Positions 23,616 to 32,141 of a DNA stretch of 64,000 nt are shown here, one piece after another. The stretch covers positions 1 through 64,000 of the forward strand of contig CANHQP010000015.1 in assembly GCA_947462925.1 (NCBI GenBank). The letters run 5' to 3'. The notes under the pieces were generated by a model. The model was not told the DNA's origin. It did not search any database and saw only the letters and a program-made list of their open reading frames with translations. The position numbers and the translations under genes are program-made. Positions within the stretch are counted from its first letter, which is position 1. Every line of letters starts with the position of its first letter. Source of the stretch: Flavobacteriia bacterium (GTDB lineage: Bacteria; Bacteroidota; Bacteroidia; Flavobacteriales_D; Crocinitomicaceae).

Positions 23616-23993
23616 ATGTTAAAAGACAAATTTTACAGCGTTTTTAAAGGTAAATGTCCTGCTTGTCACCAAGGAGATGTATTTGAAAGCGGTGCGATTT
23701 ACAATCCAAAAAAATTCGATAAAATGTACGAAAAGTGCGCGCATTGCGGACACAAATATGAAATCGAAAATGGCTTTTGGTACGGCGCAATGTATGTCAG
23801 CTATGGAATGACGGTAGCGTTTTCTGTAGCAACTTTTGTCTTGACCTATCTAATTTATCCAGATGCCGATGCTTGGTTGTATTTTGGCTTGATTGTTTTT
23901 GTTCTACTCGCATTAGTTCCAATTACTTTCAGATACAGTCGCTTGATTTGGATGAATTTATTCACTAGTTACAATCCCAACAAAATACATTAA
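23616..23993 (+). CDS. DUF983 family zinc-ribbon membrane protein
   Basis: The 125 residues carry two CxxC knuckles (CPAC at about 15-18 and CAHC at about 42-45) forming a predicted zinc ribbon. GFWYGAMYVSYGM and two hydrophobic helices follow (about 63-85 and 89-108). This is the DUF983 layout. The family has no settled function; a redox or metal role is possible because the next gene, one base downstream, encodes a thioredoxin. Confidence 0.88.
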   Translation: MLKDKFYSVFKGKCPACHQGDVFESGAIYNPKKFDKMYEKCAHCGHKYEIENGFWYGAMYVSYGMTVAFSVATFVLTYLIYPDADAWLYFGLIVFVLLALVPITFRYSRLIWMNLFTSYNPNKIH

Positions 23994-23994
23994 C

Positions 23995-24294
23995 ATGAGC
24001 AAATTTCAAGAAATCATTCAGTCAGAGACACCTACATTAGTCGATTTTTTCGCCACTTGGTGCGGTCCTTGTCAAACGATGATGCCAGTTTTAGATCAAC
24101 TCAAAGACAAAATGGGCGATAAAGTTAGAATCATCAAAATTGATGTCGATAAAAATCAAGATGTGGCAGCCAAATTCAAAGTGAGAGGCGTTCCCACTTT
24201 CGTGCTTTTCCAAGCAGGTGAAATCCTTTGGAGACAAAGCGGCGGAATGGATGTCAATACTTTGCAAAACAAAATTGTGTCCAGCGCGAAATAA
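23995..24294 (+). CDS. Thioredoxin
   Basis: The 99-residue protein is a full cytoplasmic thioredoxin: LVDFFATWCGPCQTMMPVLD with redox cysteines 23 and 26, KIDVDKNQDVAAKF, and the cis-proline loop VRGVPTFVLF. It has no signal peptide. It reduces protein disulfides. The start codon follows the DUF983 stop by one base, so translation is probably coupled and the partner may be DUF983's cysteines (inference). Confidence 0.93.
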   Translation: MSKFQEIIQSETPTLVDFFATWCGPCQTMMPVLDQLKDKMGDKVRIIKIDVDKNQDVAAKFKVRGVPTFVLFQAGEILWRQSGGMDVNTLQNKIVSSAK

Positions 24295-24344
24295 TAATCT
24301 TTGCTAAATAATGGAAGGTACCAAAGGTATCAATCAATTCTAAA

Positions 24345-24361
24345 GACGGATTAAATCCGTC
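24345..24361 (+). repeat. Perfect 7-bp palindromic repeat in the intergenic gap
   Basis: GACGGAT-taa-ATCCGTC forms a hairpin with a three-base loop, with no T run after it. Similar GACGGAT...ATCCGTC palindromes occur as dispersed REP-like sequences in this phylum, to my memory. Only one copy was noticed in this window. Confidence 0.45.
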
Positions 24362-24525
24362 GCAATAAGGAAGAAAGTTACATATTTTTGGTGTGTTTTT
24401 TTGTCAAAATCATGCCAAAAACCTGCTGTAAATCAAAGTTTATCACATTCAAATAAATCAGTGTTGGGCATTTTCGAACAAAATCTTTAAAGAATTGTTA
24501 CTTGTAAAGTAAAAAATAAAGAAAC

Positions 24526-26961
24526 ATGTCAAAAAAATACGCTTTAACATTCGGAATCATCTTGTTGCATTTGATTTCATTCGGTCAATCGAAAGGAATT
24601 ATCTTGGGAAATTTAAAAGATAAAAACACCCAAGAGACGATTTATCCTGGAACAATTATCGTTGAAGGAACAGAATTCAAAACGCAAACCGACATCGATG
24701 GAAACTATAAATTGGAAATTCCAGTTGGAACTTACAACATCAAAGCAATCTATTCAGGCTATGTTTCACTGATCAAATACAACATTGTGGTTTCTTCAGG
24801 AAATGCACAAGTAGTGAATTTTGACATGGAAGTTGTAACGACTGAAATCGGAGAAGTAACTGTTTCCAACGACAAATCAAAATCCGCAGTTGCGACAGAT
24901 ATGATCACGCCATTGTCCGTGCAACAATTGACCACTGAAGAAATCAAAAGTAATCCTGGAGGAAATTTTGACGTTTCTCGTGTAATTCAAACCCTTCCTG
25001 GTGTAGGTTCTAGCGCTGGAGGAGCGGCACGTAACGACATCATTATTCGCGGTGGTGCACCGAATGAAAATGTATATTATTTGGATGGAATCGAAATTCC
25101 CGTACTAAATCACTTTCAAACACAAGGAAGTTCTGGCGGTGCGCAAGGAATTTTGAATGTTTCATTCATCGAAGATGTAAAATTGAGTTCCTCTGCATTT
25201 GATGCTAGATATGACAATGCGCTAGCTTCTACCTTCATAATCAATCAACGAGACGGAAATCCAGAAAGATTATCAGGAAATGTTCGTGCGAGTTTAACTG
25301 AAGCTGTGTTGACATTTGAAGGACCAATCAGCAAGAAAACCACCTTTTTAGCTTCTGCTAGGAAATCGTATTTGGATCTTTTGTTTTCCTTAATTGATTT
25401 GCCAATTCGCCCCAATTTTTACGACTTTCAGTACAAAGTGACTCATAAAATCAATGATAAAACAACTTTGACTGCCATTGGTTTGGGTGCAATTGATCGT
25501 TTTTCTTTTGCTACAACCAAAAGTTCAACCCCTGAAAATGTTTTCATTACACGCTCTCTGCCTTATATCAATCAATGGAATTATACTACTGGTTTCAATC
25601 TGAAACGTAAAGTAAAGAAAGGATACATGAATTTCTCTTTATCTAGAAACATGTTTAACAACAGTTTAGATAAATTTGTTACTGGTGAACAAATTGAAGC
25701 TGACAGAACTTTCAAATTAGTTTCCCAAGAAATCGAAAATAAGTTTCGCTTCGACATCAATAAATTTATCAATGGTTGGAAAATCACAGGTGGACTCTCT
25801 GCACAATATGTAAAATACAATACTGATTTGTACAACAAAGTGACGAATGACCTACTTGATTCAGCTGGAAATGTGATTGTACCAGCACAAATAATCGAAA
25901 TTCAAAGTGCCACTGAATTTTTCAAGTATGGTCTTTTTGGACAAGTTGCAAAAAATGTTTTCAATGAAAAACTGTTGCTGTCTTTGGGATTGAGAACCGA
26001 TATGAATTCATTTACAAAGGAGGGAAATAATCCTTTGAAAACACTTTCACCAAGATTTTCTGTAGCCTATCACTTGACCTCCAAATTTGATTTAACAGGT
26101 TCGATTGGAACATATTATAAAATTCCAACTTACACTTCTTTGGGCTATCGCGATCAAATGGGAAATTTGGTAAATCAAGATATGAAGTATATTCAATCAA
26201 CGCATTATGTATTAGGAACACAGTTTTTACCAAATAAAGCATTGAGAATTACAGTAGAAGGATTTTACAAGCAGTACGCAAATTATCCAGTTTCAGCAGC
26301 AACAGGAGTTTCTTTGGCAAATCAAGGTTCGGAATTTGGCTCGATCGGTAGTGAAAAAGTAATTAGCAATGGAAAAGGTGAAACTTTTGGTTTTGAAGTT
26401 TTTGTGCAACAAAAATTAATCAAAAAGTTATTCTATGTTGTCAGCTACACTTTTGTGAGAAGTAAATTTTCTGGCGCCAATGGCAATTTAATTCCATCCT
26501 CTTGGGACAGTCGTCACTTGCTATCAGCAACCTTGGGCTACAAATTCAAAAAAGGATATGAATTGGGATTGAAGTACAGATTTGCTGGTGGAACTCCTTA
26601 TACACCATTTGATTTAGAAGTTTCTCAGCAAAACTATTTATTGACAGGAACAGGAACCTTGAATACGAATTTATTGAATACAAATCGTTTACAAGCGTTC
26701 AATCAATTAGATGTACGTGTCGACAAAAAAATCAACTTCAAACGAACTGCAATTGATCTTTACATTGATATTCAAAATATTTTAGCTTTAGAATCTCAAG
26801 GTGTACCACAATATACTTTCAAAAGAAATGCAGATAATACAGATTTTGAAACTACAGATGGAAATCCAATCAAAGCAGATGGATCAAATGGAGTACCTGT
26901 AATTTTAAATGATTTATCTAAAACTGTGGTGCCGACTATCGGAATTATTTTTGAGTTTTAA
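24526..26961 (+). CDS. TonB-dependent receptor with carboxypeptidase-regulatory-like N-terminus
   Basis: The 811 residues have a signal peptide (about 1-20) and a carboxypeptidase-regulatory-like domain (about 24-108: GNLKDKNTQETIYPGTIIVE, DIDGNYKLEIPVGTYNIKA). A plug follows (about 120-235) with GGAARNDIIIRGGAPNENVYY and LDGIEIPVLNHF, then a 22-strand-type barrel ending in GIIFEF. TonB receptors import large or scarce nutrients through the outer membrane. There is no SusD partner alongside, so a glycan role is not supported and the ligand is unknown. It is flanked by its own 230-base leader region. Confidence 0.92.
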   Translation: MSKKYALTFGIILLHLISFGQSKGIILGNLKDKNTQETIYPGTIIVEGTEFKTQTDIDGNYKLEIPVGTYNIKAIYSGYVSLIKYNIVVSSGNAQVVNFDMEVVTTEIGEVTVSNDKSKSAVATDMITPLSVQQLTTEEIKSNPGGNFDVSRVIQTLPGVGSSAGGAARNDIIIRGGAPNENVYYLDGIEIPVLNHFQTQGSSGGAQGILNVSFIEDVKLSSSAFDARYDNALASTFIINQRDGNPERLSGNVRASLTEAVLTFEGPISKKTTFLASARKSYLDLLFSLIDLPIRPNFYDFQYKVTHKINDKTTLTAIGLGAIDRFSFATTKSSTPENVFITRSLPYINQWNYTTGFNLKRKVKKGYMNFSLSRNMFNNSLDKFVTGEQIEADRTFKLVSQEIENKFRFDINKFINGWKITGGLSAQYVKYNTDLYNKVTNDLLDSAGNVIVPAQIIEIQSATEFFKYGLFGQVAKNVFNEKLLLSLGLRTDMNSFTKEGNNPLKTLSPRFSVAYHLTSKFDLTGSIGTYYKIPTYTSLGYRDQMGNLVNQDMKYIQSTHYVLGTQFLPNKALRITVEGFYKQYANYPVSAATGVSLANQGSEFGSIGSEKVISNGKGETFGFEVFVQQKLIKKLFYVVSYTFVRSKFSGANGNLIPSSWDSRHLLSATLGYKFKKGYELGLKYRFAGGTPYTPFDLEVSQQNYLLTGTGTLNTNLLNTNRLQAFNQLDVRVDKKINFKRTAIDLYIDIQNILALESQGVPQYTFKRNADNTDFETTDGNPIKADGSNGVPVILNDLSKTVVPTIGIIFEF

Positions 26962-27063
26962 CTTGATGTTTAATTTCTTTCAAAGGAAATCAAGTTTCAT
27001 TCATTGAGATAATTAAAATAGTCATCTGTTCAAATTAAATGTAATTTTCAAACCCATATTTTG

Positions 27064-27071
27064 TATATTTG
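27064..27071 (+). promoter_or_regulatory. -7 promoter box TATATTTG for the lectin-adhesin gene
   Basis: A TAnnTTTG match. The frame's upstream TTG at 27079 lies at the likely transcription start, so the ATG at 27127 is preferred. Confidence 0.45.
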
Positions 27072-27126
27072 TTAGTCTTTGAAATCAAATAAATGTTCAT
27101 TTGGATTTTCAAGTCTAACTACTCAT

Positions 27127-30100
27127 ATGGAAAAAAAATTACGTTCAAGAACTTCATTAATTCAAATCATTGAGAAAATTGCTTTCAAAACAGCAACGTT
27201 GTTAGTTTTATTGATAGTTTTTTCAAATCAAATTAGTGCGCAAACTTTTCCAAATCCAGCGAGTTTATCAACTGGTCAGGGAGCACCAAATACCATCGAC
27301 CCACTGTGGTTGGCTTCGCCTTGGTACACAACAAATCCACCAAATCCAATGGGTTTGACGTATATTTCAACGCTGATTAACAACAATTGTGCGCCGGGTT
27401 CTTGGGTAGATCCAACAACACTTCCCGCCCCAGTAAACAATGGAAATTGGATTACCGGTTCAGATGGAAACTGCGCCACAAATACCACCAGCGGTTATAG
27501 ATACTTTAGATTAACCCTCAATCTTCCAGCTGATTGTAACGGTTTTAGCGTTACTGTTGCAGGAAATTATGTCTTGGATTTAGTAGGTTATTCTGACAAT
27601 ACCATCAGTGATGTTTTTGTAAATGGAAACAGCACTGGAATCACTGGAGGAAGTTTTGCTGCTGGAGGACAATTAAATATCAATTTGCAAGGTCCGTGGG
27701 TAGTTGGAACAAATTATGTAGATGTATTGGTTTACAATTCACCATCATTAAATCCTGGCGATCAGAATCCTTACGGTTTACTTTTGGTGGCGGATGCAAC
27801 AACAAGTGACAACATGGATACAGACAATGATGGCGTTTCCAATTTGAATGACTTGTGTCCATGTGAAGCGGGAACGAATCCTTACGGTTGTACCGATCCA
27901 AGTTTGTATAACTGTGACATCGATGCAATTAGACAAGCAATGACAGACGCAGGATGCATAGAAATGCCCGGTTGTTCTAGCGATTGCAGCATTTATTTCT
28001 TGAATCCACAGCAAATGACTGGTTCTCAAGCGCAAGCTTTCGCGCAAAATTTAGGTGCGAATTTGGTTTCAATTCAATCACAAGAAGAAAATGATTGTAT
28101 CATGAGTTCATTGACAAACCTGAGTCAAACCGGGGTAATTTGGATTGGATTTTCAGATGAAATCAACGAAGGATCCTTTGTTTGGTACGATCAATCTCCA
28201 ATCGTTTACACGAACTGGGCACCAGGCGAACCAAATCAATCTGGAAATGAAGATTGTGTACAAATTTATCCAACAGGAGCAAATCCTGGAACTTGGAACG
28301 ATTTGTCTTGCGGAAGCTCAAACTCTAAATCGATTATAGAAGTCAATCTTTGTCCTGTAATCAACGCAGGAAATGACATTTCAGTTTGTATTGGAAGTAC
28401 AGCTAATTTAAACGCAAGCAATACATTATTTGGTTCTTCCCCATATACTTACACTTGGTCTAATGGTCCAGTTGTGCAAAGTAATCCGGTTTCTCCAGCA
28501 GATACAACGTTATATTCAATCGTTACGACAGATAGATACAATTGTACAGCATCTGATACAGTGATTGTGAATGTCATGGATTTACCAATTGTAGTTGCTG
28601 GAGCGGACATCGTTGTTTGTCCTGAAGAAACGGTAACACTTTCGGGTTCAGGAGATTTGACCAATGCATACGCATGGAACAATGGAATTACGAATGCAAC
28701 ACCATTTACACCTTTTTCACAATCTACCGATTATATAGTAACAGGAACAAATGCAAACAATTGTCAAAATTCCGATACAGTGAATGTTTCGGTGCAATTA
28801 GATGGTTGTCCAAATTTCCCTAACAATTACAATTGCGATATTGATGCCATTCGCGCTGCATTTGCCGCAGCAGGGTGTGTCGAAATGGTTGGATGCGTGA
28901 ATGAATGCAGCATTTACTTCTTGAATCAACAATCACTTTCTGGTTCAGCAGCACAAGCATTTGCGCAAAACTTAGGTGCCAATTTAGTTTCAATTCAATC
29001 TCAAGCTGAAAATGACTGTATCGTTTCATCTCTCGTTAATTTAGGTTTAAATACTGTTTCTGATGTTATTTGGATTGGACACAATGATGAAGCAACAGAA
29101 GGAACTTTTGTCTGGTATGATCAATCACCTGTAACCTACACAAATTGGGCTGGTGGTGAACCAAACAATACAGGTGGTGACGAAGATTGTGTACAGATTT
29201 ATCCTGATGGTTTTTGGAATGATTTACCTTGCGGAATCGGAAATGCACGTTCGGTAATTGAAGTAAATCTTTGTCCTGTAATGAATGCTGGAGTAGATCA
29301 AATTATTTGTAGAGGCGAAACAGCCAACTTAAATGCTGGAAATACCATTTTAGGTTCTTCGCCTTATGCGTATGATTGGAGCACAGGTGCACAAACACAA
29401 AACACAACTATAACACCAAATACAACTGCAGATTACGACGTAACTTCTACAGACAGATATGGTTGTACAACTGGAGACACCTTAACAGTTACTGTAAATT
29501 CTGTTCCATCTGCCATTTTCTCAACCAACAATGTCTGCTTGGGAACGAATGTAATTTTCGATAACCAGTCTACTATCACTGGCGATGTAATCACACAAAA
29601 CAACTGGACTTTTGGCGATGGAAATACTTCAACTACACCAAGTCCTACACATAATTATGCGACAAGTAATACATTTAGTGTAACATTAACTGTCACAACT
29701 GCAAATGGTTGTTCAGATTCACAAACACAAGATGTAACCGTCTATCCAATTCCTGAGGCGCCAATTTTAACAAGCAATAGTCCAATTTTGTGTCCTGGCG
29801 ATGAAGTCATTTTACAAATGAATGCAACACCAAACGCGACGTATTTCTGGAATGGGCCAAATAATTTTACAAGTTCGAATCAAAATCTGCAATTTCCTGC
29901 AAGTTTTGATAATGAGGGAAATTACACAGCATACATTGAGGTAAATGGTTGTCCTTCACCTACAGTGGGAACTTTGGTTTCAATCATAGGTTCATTAACA
30001 ACTCCAACGGAAGATTTCCCGAATGTGATTACGCCAAATGGAGATGGAATCAATGATTATTTAGACATGGATCAATTTTTCAATGTTTGTTTGCCCTACT

Positions 30101-30270
30101 CACTTTCTATTTGGAATCGTTGGGGAACAATTGTTTATGAACAAAAACAAGGTTCACTTCCTTTTGAAGGAAAAGACGCAAGCGGCGCGAAATTAACTGA
30201 TGGCGTATATTTCTACAAAATCACTTTTGGTGAACAAGAAAAACTGGGAACTATTTCAATATTGAGGTAA
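27127..30270 (+). CDS. Giant T9SS type B adhesin with two C-type lectin domains and a PKD domain
   Basis: The 1047-residue protein starts at the ATG of MEKKLRSRTS with a long signal region ending SNQISAQ. In order: an N-terminal beta domain; a calcium-type repeat DTDNDGVSNLNDLCP (about 233-247); C-type lectin 1 (about 287-410, with GEPNQSG, CVQIY, WNDLSC); a CxG Ig-like stretch; lectin 2 (about 594-717, with GEPNNTG, WNDLPC). Then come another Ig-like unit, a PKD domain (about 794-875) and a gliding-motility-associated C-terminal tail (about 961-1047: FPNVITPNGDGINDY, WNRWGTIVYE). The EPN and WND motifs are the calcium/sugar-binding residues of mannose-type lectins. The two lectin modules are 307 codons apart and clearly duplicated. 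A surface glycan adhesin is likely. Confidence 0.9.
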   Translation: MEKKLRSRTSLIQIIEKIAFKTATLLVLLIVFSNQISAQTFPNPASLSTGQGAPNTIDPLWLASPWYTTNPPNPMGLTYISTLINNNCAPGSWVDPTTLPAPVNNGNWITGSDGNCATNTTSGYRYFRLTLNLPADCNGFSVTVAGNYVLDLVGYSDNTISDVFVNGNSTGITGGSFAAGGQLNINLQGPWVVGTNYVDVLVYNSPSLNPGDQNPYGLLLVADATTSDNMDTDNDGVSNLNDLCPCEAGTNPYGCTDPSLYNCDIDAIRQAMTDAGCIEMPGCSSDCSIYFLNPQQMTGSQAQAFAQNLGANLVSIQSQEENDCIMSSLTNLSQTGVIWIGFSDEINEGSFVWYDQSPIVYTNWAPGEPNQSGNEDCVQIYPTGANPGTWNDLSCGSSNSKSIIEVNLCPVINAGNDISVCIGSTANLNASNTLFGSSPYTYTWSNGPVVQSNPVSPADTTLYSIVTTDRYNCTASDTVIVNVMDLPIVVAGADIVVCPEETVTLSGSGDLTNAYAWNNGITNATPFTPFSQSTDYIVTGTNANNCQNSDTVNVSVQLDGCPNFPNNYNCDIDAIRAAFAAAGCVEMVGCVNECSIYFLNQQSLSGSAAQAFAQNLGANLVSIQSQAENDCIVSSLVNLGLNTVSDVIWIGHNDEATEGTFVWYDQSPVTYTNWAGGEPNNTGGDEDCVQIYPDGFWNDLPCGIGNARSVIEVNLCPVMNAGVDQIICRGETANLNAGNTILGSSPYAYDWSTGAQTQNTTITPNTTADYDVTSTDRYGCTTGDTLTVTVNSVPSAIFSTNNVCLGTNVIFDNQSTITGDVITQNNWTFGDGNTSTTPSPTHNYATSNTFSVTLTVTTANGCSDSQTQDVTVYPIPEAPILTSNSPILCPGDEVILQMNATPNATYFWNGPNNFTSSNQNLQFPASFDNEGNYTAYIEVNGCPSPTVGTLVSIIGSLTTPTEDFPNVITPNGDGINDYLDMDQFFNVCLPYSLSIWNRWGTIVYEQKQGSLPFEGKDASGAKLTDGVYFYKITFGEQEKLGTISILR

Positions 30271-30281
30271 TTTTAGAATAT

Positions 30282-30320
30282 AAAAAAAGCGGAAATCCAA
30301 AAATGATTTCCGCTTTTTTA
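30282..30320. terminator. Bidirectional terminator between the adhesin and mtnA
   Basis: AAAAAAGCGGAAAT pairs with ATTTCCGCTTTTTT around a nine-base loop. The A run on one side and the T run on the other let it work for both convergent genes. Confidence 0.9.
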
Positions 30321-30334
30321 GTTATACCTATTTT

Positions 30335-31417
30335 CTATTTTTTCTCCGGAAACAAACTCAATAACCCTGCTTCCGAAGCATCGCAAACACCTCGTTCAGT
30401 GATTAATTTCGTTACATATTTCCCTGGAGTCACATCAAATCCATAATTGCTTGCTTTCGTAGTTTCAGGGCAAATTAACACGGAATCAATGCTTCCTTTG
30501 CTGTTTTTTCCAATCATGTATCTCACTTCGTCTTGGTTGCGTTCTTCGATTGGAATTTCTTTCAAACCATCGTTGATTGTCATATCTAAAGTTGTTGAAG
30601 GCAAAGCAACATAAAAAGGAATATTGTTGTCCTTAGCAGCTAATGCTTTCAAATAAGTTCCGATTTTGTTAGCAACATCGCCTTGACGCGTTGTTCTGTC
30701 TGTTCCAACAATTACCATGTCTACCATTCCGTGTTGCATCAAATGTCCGCCAGCATTATCAACAATCAAAGTATGATCCACTTCGTGGCGTGTCAATTCA
30801 TAGCAAGTCAAATTCGAACCTTGATTTCTTGGTCGCGTTTCGTCCACCCAAACATGCACTTTGATTCCTTTTTGAACCGCTTGGTAAATCGGTGAAGTGA
30901 TTGTCCCCCACTCTACACAGCCCAACATTCCAGCGTTGCAATGTGTCAAAATATTGACAACCTCCCCATTTTTTTGTGCTGAAATTTCTTCAATAATTGG
31001 CAAACCATGTACACCAATCATGCGACAAGTTTCAACATCTTCCTCCACAATCGCAGCCGCTGCTTCCCAACTTGTTTTCAAGAAATCTTCTGCATTGTCC
31101 ATCGCTTCACGCATTTTATCCAATGCCCAAAAAAGATTTACCGCAGTTGGACGAGAAGCACGCAATTCGGAAAAAGCTTGGTCCAAAAAAGAACCATCTA
31201 ATTCGTTTTCAATCATTTCACGAACCGCCAAATAAATTCCGTAAGCAGCAGTGGCCCCAATTAAAGGCGCACCACGGACAATCATTTCTTTGATTGCATC
31301 CACCGCATCGTCGTAAGTTTCCAACTTCACAACCACAAATTCATGTGGTAATTTACGTTGGTCGATTACTTCCACATATTTATCTTCTGTTGGCCAAATG
31401 GTTCTGAATTTGCTCAT
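30335..31417 (-). CDS. mtnA: S-methyl-5-thioribose-1-phosphate isomerase
   Basis: MtnA isomerises methylthioribose-1-phosphate to methylthioribulose-1-phosphate in methionine salvage. The 360-residue protein has the family blocks: MIVRGAPLIGATAAYG, THCNAGMLG (holding the catalytic Cys), WVDETRPRNQGSNLT, VIVGTDRTTRQGDVANKIGT (catalytic Asp) and ALPSTTLD. It belongs to the eIF2B-alpha-like fold; the MtnA-specific CNAG and GTDR blocks separate it from eIF2B-like paralogues. It is monocistronic, unlike in organisms with mtn clusters, and ends at the bidirectional terminator. Confidence 0.93.
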   Translation of the reverse strand: MSKFRTIWPTEDKYVEVIDQRKLPHEFVVVKLETYDDAVDAIKEMIVRGAPLIGATAAYGIYLAVREMIENELDGSFLDQAFSELRASRPTAVNLFWALDKMREAMDNAEDFLKTSWEAAAAIVEEDVETCRMIGVHGLPIIEEISAQKNGEVVNILTHCNAGMLGCVEWGTITSPIYQAVQKGIKVHVWVDETRPRNQGSNLTCYELTRHEVDHTLIVDNAGGHLMQHGMVDMVIVGTDRTTRQGDVANKIGTYLKALAAKDNNIPFYVALPSTTLDMTINDGLKEIPIEERNQDEVRYMIGKNSKGSIDSVLICPETTKASNYGFDVTPGKYVTKLITERGVCDASEAGLLSLFPEKK

Positions 31418-31447
31418 AATGATTGTTTATTGCTTTGAAATAAAGTA

Positions 31448-31455
31448 CAAAAGTA
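31448..31455 (-). promoter_or_regulatory. -7 promoter box TACTTTTG for mtnA
   Basis: A minus-strand TAnnTTTG match 30 bases before the mtnA ATG at 31417. Confidence 0.45.
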
Positions 31456-31480
31456 GTTTTTTCATTTTGATTGAAGCATT

Positions 31481-31620
31481 GAGGACACGCTTCGCTTTAA
31501 GATATTAAGATTTTAGGACACGTTGCAATGCAACTTTAAGACTTTAATTTAGGCTTCAAACTTTCAAATTAATTACAAATATTTACGAAAATCTAAAGTC
31601 TTAGTACCTTACCATCTTAA
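31481..31620 (+). repeat. Intergenic repeat family A, copy 2
   Basis: TTTAAGATATTAAGATTTTAGG recurs nearly identically to copy 1, then ACAC and the hairpin GTTGCA-a-TGCAAC (31522-31534) in place of copy 1's GCTTC-tcc-GAAGC, then the shared TTTAAGACTTTAATT. A right arm AAAATCTAAAGTCTTAG... follows at about 31588-31620. A shorter unit with GCTTCGC precedes it at 31484-31500. Confidence 0.7.
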
Positions 31621-31805
31621 AACAGCAATAAATGTACCTCCTTACACCTCAAGTCCAAAAATATAATTTACAGCTATTTACGTGTGCAAAATGTGCGAAT
31701 TCAAGAATCCATACAACCAAAAAGTACTTATTCATGAATTCACACAAGCAATCAAAAAAAAATTGCAGAGCCATTAATACATTTACACAGCTAAAACGAA
31801 AAACT

Positions 31806-32141
31806 ATGTGTTCAAAATCAAAAATGATTTTCGCGATGATTGGAATTTTCTTTTCCGTCAATTCGCTGAAAGCACAAACAGAAAATACGGGTATAATGCC
31901 CTCCGCAACTGCACATTTAAAAAGTAGTTCGCCAAACACATTTATAGAAGCCATTTCTATTCTTGCAAAAGGTGATCCCATTTTGACTGAAAAGTCCATT
32001 AAAGAAATCATCAGCCTCAAACAAACAGGAAACCTACAACTGATTTCCGAAGAAGCATACGATTTATTGCCAGAAAACCGAAGAAAGTATTTTACGAACA
32101 GTCGTCAAATGCAAGAAATTATTGAAAAACAAAAGCAATGA
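31806..32141 (+). CDS. Small exported protein of unknown function
   Basis: The 111 residues start at the ATG of MCSKSKMIFAMIG, giving a signal peptide (MIFAMIGIFFSVNSLKAQ). The mature part is predicted helical (AISILAKGDPILTEKSIKEI, ISEEAYDLLPENRRKYFTNS). I know no family. Its TGA overlaps the next gene's ATG (32138), so the two are translationally coupled. That places it with the T9SS-type protein downstream, and it might be a dedicated partner or chaperone (inference). Confidence 0.6.
   Translation: MCSKSKMIFAMIGIFFSVNSLKAQTENTGIMPSATAHLKSSSPNTFIEAISILAKGDPILTEKSIKEIISLKQTGNLQLISEEAYDLLPENRRKYFTNSRQMQEIIEKQKQ

Larger units (their letters stand above)
31418..31805. other. Intergenic region with promoter box and repeat family A copy
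   Basis: This gap of nearly 390 bases between divergent genes holds the mtnA promoter box (31448-31455 on the minus strand) and a copy of repeat family A (31481-31620). From 31632 an open frame runs on into the next gene. Its first 58 codons are basic and unlike protein-coding sequence, so the ATG at 31806, in front of a signal peptide, was preferred as the start. I see no RNA gene in it. Confidence 0.6.

Noticed and set aside
31632-31805. Upstream 58-codon extension of the small exported protein
   Set aside because: It is basic and cysteine-bearing with no export signal; the signal peptide begins at the ATG at 31806.
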